Positions 6,195 through 9,026 of a stretch of DNA of 9,026 nucleotides are shown one piece after another. Origin of the DNA: Candidatus Mediterraneibacter colneyensis (GTDB taxonomy: Bacteria; Bacillota; Clostridia; Lachnospirales; Lachnospiraceae); NCBI GenBank assembly GCA_019114745.1, contig DXEY01000173.1, forward strand, positions 1 to 9,026, given 5' to 3'. The notes beneath the pieces are model-generated. The model did no database searches. It was not told the origin of the DNA and was given only the letters and a program-made list of their open reading frames with translations. Position 1 is the first letter of the stretch, and every line of letters starts with the position of its first letter. A program made the position numbers and the translations under genes.

Positions 6195-6808
6195 CGGACA
6201 AGTATCTTACTCTTGTAAATGCGGAGCACCCGATCTTCCGCCCCATAGACCGGCGTGAACTGGTATGTGTGTCGGAGGACTATCCCGATATTCTGATGGA
6301 ACGCAGGGCGGCGGCAGCGCTCCGGAGACTGCTCTCAGAGATCGGAAGCGACGGAGAGATCGTCCCGGTGAGCGGATGGCGTTCCAATGAAGAGCAGAAA
6401 CAGATCTGGGCGGATACGGTGGCGGAAAAGGGCGTCTCATTTGCCAGAAAATATGTGGCCCTGCCGGCGTGCAGTGAACACGAGACAGGACTTGCAATAG
6501 ACCTCGCCCTGAAGGCGCCTGAGATCGACTTTATCTGTCCTGATTTTCCTCAGACGGGGATCTGCGGAAAGTTCAGGGAGCGGGCGCCTTATTACGGTTT
6601 TATCCAGAGGTATTCCATGGAAAAGGAAGGGATAACGGGAATCAGTGAAGAACCGTGGCATTTCCGCTATGTGGGGACGCCCCATTCTCTGATCATGGTG
6701 AAAAACGGGCTCTCTCTTGAAGAATATACAGACCGTATGAGAAAAGGCGGGAGAAGGACTTTAACTTACAGGGGCAGGATGATTGGAAAATCGGAGGCGG
6801 TCAGATGA
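6191..6808 (+). CDS. vanXY: VanXY-like zinc D,D-dipeptidase/D,D-carboxypeptidase
   Basis: An M15B (VanY-type) metallopeptidase of 205 aa. In VanC/VanG-type resistance the VanXY enzyme cleaves D-Ala-D-Ala and the terminal D-Ala of UDP-MurNAc-pentapeptide[D-Ala], so that only D-Ser-ending precursors remain. Seen here: SGWRSNEEQKQIW (61-73) with the substrate-binding Arg and Gln; SEHETGLAID (95-104) giving zinc ligands His97 and Asp104; and EEPWHFRYV (153-161) with catalytic Glu154 and the third zinc ligand His157. These positions are almost those of VanXY_C (His95, Asp102, Glu153, His156). There is no signal peptide or membrane segment, so it is cytoplasmic, which fits VanXY and excludes membrane-bound VanY. 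It is somewhat shorter than VanXY_G (about 254 aa). ATGA overlaps couple it to the ligase before and the membrane protein after. GGAGG (6179-6183) lies 7 nt before the ATG. Confidence 0.9.
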   Translation: MTDKYLTLVNAEHPIFRPIDRRELVCVSEDYPDILMERRAAAALRRLLSEIGSDGEIVPVSGWRSNEEQKQIWADTVAEKGVSFARKYVALPACSEHETGLAIDLALKAPEIDFICPDFPQTGICGKFRERAPYYGFIQRYSMEKEGITGISEEPWHFRYVGTPHSLIMVKNGLSLEEYTDRMRKGGRRTLTYRGRMIGKSEAVR

Positions 6809-7875
6809 GTCCGGCAGGATATCAGAAGAAAAACAGTTGTGCCGGAATCGACTGGTTCCGAATACTGGCAGCCGTTATGGTGATCGCGATCCATATCGGC
6901 CCCCTTTCCAATATCAGCAGTGACATGGATTATCTTGTCACCTACTGTGCCGGAAGAGTCGCGGTGCCTTTTTTCCTGATGACGACAGGATATTTTGTTA
7001 TCGCGCCATGGAAGATGAGCAGAGGTGCGGAAACAGGCAGGGTGCTCCGGTTTTTGAAGAAAACCCTTCTTCTTTATGGGGTGAGCATTGCCCTTTACCT
7101 CCCGGTCAATCTCTATGCGGGAGAACTGCCGGACAGTGTGGGCGGATTATTCAGGATGCTCTTGTTCGACGGCACGTTTTATCATCTGTGGTATTTCCCG
7201 GCGGTGATCCTGGGATGTCTCCTGACGATGGCAATGCTGAGGAAACTATCGGTGAGAACAGTCTTCATTCTTGCTTTTGTTCTCTACCTTGTGGGCGTCG
7301 GGGGAGACAGCTGGTTTGGCCTTGTTACCCGGATCCCGGGAGCGGGATCTCTGTACGATATGGTATTTACAGTCAGCAGTTATACGAGAAACGGAGTGTT
7401 TTTTGCCCCGATGTTCCTGATGCTTGGAACGCTGGTGAGGGAAAATGAAAGGCGTGCAGGACAGAAAGATAGCATCTGCGGAAGAACAGGAGTGCTTGTG
7501 GCTGAGTTGATGTTCGGTATGGTATTGATGCTTGGCGAGGGCTATCTGTCATGTCTCCTTAATGTGCAGCGCCACAACAGTATGTACCTGTTCCTGATCC
7601 CTGTGATGTACGTCCTGTTCCGCCTGCTGCTGAAGGTGCCGGGACATGCTCCGGCATGGTCAAGAGATGTATCCATGCTCGTGTATGTGATCCATCCTGC
7701 CGTCCTCATCGGGCTGAGGGGGATCGCAGGCGCGGCAGGGCTGACAGACCTGCTCGTGGAAAATACGCTGATCCAGTTTGTAAGTGTGACAGCGCTGTCT
7801 TTTGCGGCGGCGGCAGTAATTCATTTTCTGCTCCTGCGGATGAAACATTTCCGCCGGAGAAGGGAGGCGCGTTGA
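6805..7875 (+). CDS. vanTm: VanTm: membrane (acyltransferase-3) domain of split VanT serine racemase
   Basis: A 356-aa acyltransferase-3-type membrane protein with about ten hydrophobic segments. It matches the N-terminal half of fused VanT proteins, thought to help supply L-serine to the racemase domain. Landmarks: IDWFRILAAVMVIAIHIGP (15-33) with the family's Arg19 and His30; RVAVPFFLMTTGYF (51-64); FYHLWYFPAVILG (125-137); YVIHPAV (294-300). It ends in a basic cytoplasmic tail (FRRRREAR) followed by TGA, and the racemase follows in another frame after 2 nt. GGAGG (6793-6797) lies 7 nt before the ATG, which overlaps the vanXY stop. Standing alone it would be called a generic acyltransferase; the position between vanXY and a racemase is what identifies it. 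Whether it acylates anything is unknown. Confidence 0.85.
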   Translation: MSPAGYQKKNSCAGIDWFRILAAVMVIAIHIGPLSNISSDMDYLVTYCAGRVAVPFFLMTTGYFVIAPWKMSRGAETGRVLRFLKKTLLLYGVSIALYLPVNLYAGELPDSVGGLFRMLLFDGTFYHLWYFPAVILGCLLTMAMLRKLSVRTVFILAFVLYLVGVGGDSWFGLVTRIPGAGSLYDMVFTVSSYTRNGVFFAPMFLMLGTLVRENERRAGQKDSICGRTGVLVAELMFGMVLMLGEGYLSCLLNVQRHNSMYLFLIPVMYVLFRLLLKVPGHAPAWSRDVSMLVYVIHPAVLIGLRGIAGAAGLTDLLVENTLIQFVSVTALSFAAAAVIHFLLLRMKHFRRRREAR

Positions 7876-7877
7876 GA

Positions 7878-8996
7878 ATGGGTGAGACAGACAGAGCGTG
7901 GATCGAAGTGGACAGAGAAGCGCTCTTGCACAATATACGGGAACTGAAACGCATTGTGGGAGAGAACTGCGCCCTGATGCCCGCTGTGAAGGCGAATGCC
8001 TACGGACACGGGGACATCATCATCTCCACAATCCTGCAGGAGGCAGGGATCCGAAGTTTCTGTACAGCGTCTGTTGACGAGGCTGTAAGGCTCAGGGAGT
8101 CGGGGATCCGCGGAGAGATCCTGATCCTCGGGTATACCGGGCCTGAGGCGTTCCCGGAGCTTTCTCACTACAGGATCTCGCAGACGGCGGCGGATGCCGG
8201 ACACGCCCGGATGCTGTCGGAATTTGACGGAAACATTGAGGTGCATGTGAGTGTGGACACCGGGATGCACCGGCTGGGGATCCCCTGTGACAGAGCGGAT
8301 CTGATCGGACAGGTATGGGATCTTCCGGGAATCCGGGTGACGGGATTGTTTTCCCATCTCTGTGTGTCCGACGGCAGGACGGAGGCGGAAGAGGCATATA
8401 CGCGGATGCAGATCCGGCGCTTTACCCGGCTTACCGAATGGCTGAATGATAGAGGAATCCGGGGATTCCGTTCCCATATCCAGGGGAGTTATGGGATCTT
8501 GAACTACCCGGAATATACGGTTGATATGGCAAGGCCGGGGATCGCGCTGTACGGAGTGATGAGCTCGGCAGAGGATCAGGTCAGGGCGGAGGTTCGGTTA
8601 AAACCAGTCCTTTCTCTGAAGGCAAGAGTGGGATGCGTCCGGGAACTGCAGGCAGGGGAGGCGGCGGGATACGGGCTGACTTATACAGCGGGAAGCAGCA
8701 GGCGTATCGCGATCGTCACGGCAGGATACGGGGATGGGCTGCCGCGCAGCCTCTCCAACTGCGGACATGCTCTTGTGAGAGGCAGGAGAGTCCCGGTGAT
8801 CGGGCGGATCTGCATGGATCAGCTTACGCTGGATGTAACGGACGTGCCGGGAACGGTTCCGGGAGACGAAGTGGTGTTTATCGGACGCTCGGGCGAGAGT
8901 GAGATCCGCGCGGAGAAAATGGCGGAAGATGCGGGAACGATCACCAATGAGATCCTGAGCCGGCTGGGCGGACGTCTGAAAAGAATGATCGTGTAA
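7878..8996 (+). CDS. vanTr: VanTr: PLP serine/alanine racemase domain of split VanT
   Basis: A 372-aa fold-type III PLP racemase, converting L-Ser to D-Ser (and L-Ala to D-Ala) in the cytoplasm. VKANAYGHG (37-45) contains the PLP lysine Lys38. GYGLTYTA (264-271) has the opposite catalytic base Tyr265. GRICMDQ (309-315) and HVSVDTGMHRLG (123-134) are also family motifs. In alanine racemase the C-terminal segment reads ISYRVPR with the active-site Tyr354; here the matching segment is LGGRLKR, with Gly365 in that place. Loss of this Tyr is what one expects in VanT-type serine racemases. The frame is open upstream to 7656, but the ATG at 7878 with AGGGAGG (7861-7867, 10 nt spacing) and the immediate AWIEVD start, typical of alanine racemases, fix the start. 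A housekeeping alanine racemase (alr) is the alternative, but operon position favours VanT. Confidence 0.88.
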   Translation: MGETDRAWIEVDREALLHNIRELKRIVGENCALMPAVKANAYGHGDIIISTILQEAGIRSFCTASVDEAVRLRESGIRGEILILGYTGPEAFPELSHYRISQTAADAGHARMLSEFDGNIEVHVSVDTGMHRLGIPCDRADLIGQVWDLPGIRVTGLFSHLCVSDGRTEAEEAYTRMQIRRFTRLTEWLNDRGIRGFRSHIQGSYGILNYPEYTVDMARPGIALYGVMSSAEDQVRAEVRLKPVLSLKARVGCVRELQAGEAAGYGLTYTAGSSRRIAIVTAGYGDGLPRSLSNCGHALVRGRRVPVIGRICMDQLTLDVTDVPGTVPGDEVVFIGRSGESEIRAEKMAEDAGTITNEILSRLGGRLKRMIV

Positions 8997-8997
8997 A

Positions 8998-9026
8998 ATG
9001 GAAAAAAAGAATATGCGCGCAGGGTG
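8998..9026 (+). CDS. possible start of the next operon gene, cut by window edge
   Basis: An ATG one base after the vanTr stop opens a frame (MEKKNMRAG) that runs off the window. A second in-frame ATG lies at 9013. No strong Shine-Dalgarno is visible for the first ATG, so the start is uncertain, but the tight spacing matches the rest of the operon. Nine residues do not allow identification. In the split-VanT vanL cluster the genes after the racemase encode VanR and VanS, so a regulator is one possibility only. Confidence 0.35.

Noticed and set aside
7656..7877. Upstream in-frame extension of the racemase (74 more codons)
   Set aside because: The extension lies wholly inside the membrane gene in another frame, is rich in Arg and Cys with no family similarity, and a strong Shine-Dalgarno precedes the ATG at 7878.
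7821..8477. 218-codon minus-strand open frame inside the racemase gene
   Set aside because: Rich in Arg, Pro and His with no recognisable motif, fully overlapped by a conserved enzyme; an antisense shadow.
6805..8996. VanT as a single gene broken by a frameshift
   Set aside because: Both halves have complete domains, the downstream half has its own AGGGAGG and ATG, and the same split is known in vanL; a recent frameshift is less likely.
1..9026. CRISPR array, insertion sequence, integrase, tRNA or rRNA
   Set aside because: No repeat-spacer pattern, transposase motifs, flanking inverted or direct repeats, or structured RNA signature was seen on either strand; there is no direct sign that the van-type operon sits on a mobile element in this window.

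Overview
The window reads as chromosomal DNA of a low-to-mid-GC Gram-positive anaerobe, most likely a member of the Clostridia of the Lachnospiraceae type. This rests on GGAGG-type ribosome binding sites, the mix of protein families, and codon use; it is an inference, since no rRNA or species marker is present.

Left part (1-4877): ordinary, mostly unlinked chromosomal genes. An alpha/beta hydrolase cut by the left edge (1-707) is followed by an Ogt-type methylated-DNA repair methyltransferase (756-1280). A short glutamate 5-kinase gene, proB, converges on them on the minus strand (1305-2102). Across a 239-bp divergent promoter region lies an SDF-family amino acid/cation symporter (2342-3559) whose substrate-binding and sodium-site residues differ from the acidic amino acid transporters. 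It ends in a 46-bp near-perfect inverted repeat that acts as a bidirectional terminator against a minus-strand membrane protein (3579-4877). That protein has two copies of the PF06541 'putative ABC transporter type IV/CmpB' fold.

Right part (5109-8996): a compact, translationally coupled glycopeptide (vancomycin) resistance-type operon of the D-Ala-D-Ser class. The order is VanG-like D-alanine:D-serine ligase, VanXY-like zinc D,D-peptidase, VanT membrane (acyltransferase-3) domain, and VanT serine/alanine racemase domain. VanT, a single fused protein in classical vanG and vanC clusters, is here encoded by two adjacent genes with separate ribosome binding sites, as known from the enterococcal vanL cluster. 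Together the products would make D-Ser from L-Ser (Tm + Tr), join it to D-Ala (ligase), and remove competing D-Ala-ending precursors (XY). Peptidoglycan precursors would then end in D-Ala-D-Ser, which binds vancomycin weakly.

The 231-bp gap before the operon is AT-rich and carries three ATTCAT-like direct repeats with a 10-11-bp period, about 10 bp upstream of a -10-like hexamer. This is the layout expected for an OmpR/PhoB-type activator such as VanR. No vanR/vanS lies upstream in this window, and a reading frame opening right after the racemase (8998) shows that the operon may continue. The most notable points are the split-VanT arrangement, the candidate regulator site, the unusual SDF transporter, and the duplicated membrane protein sharing the van regulatory region.
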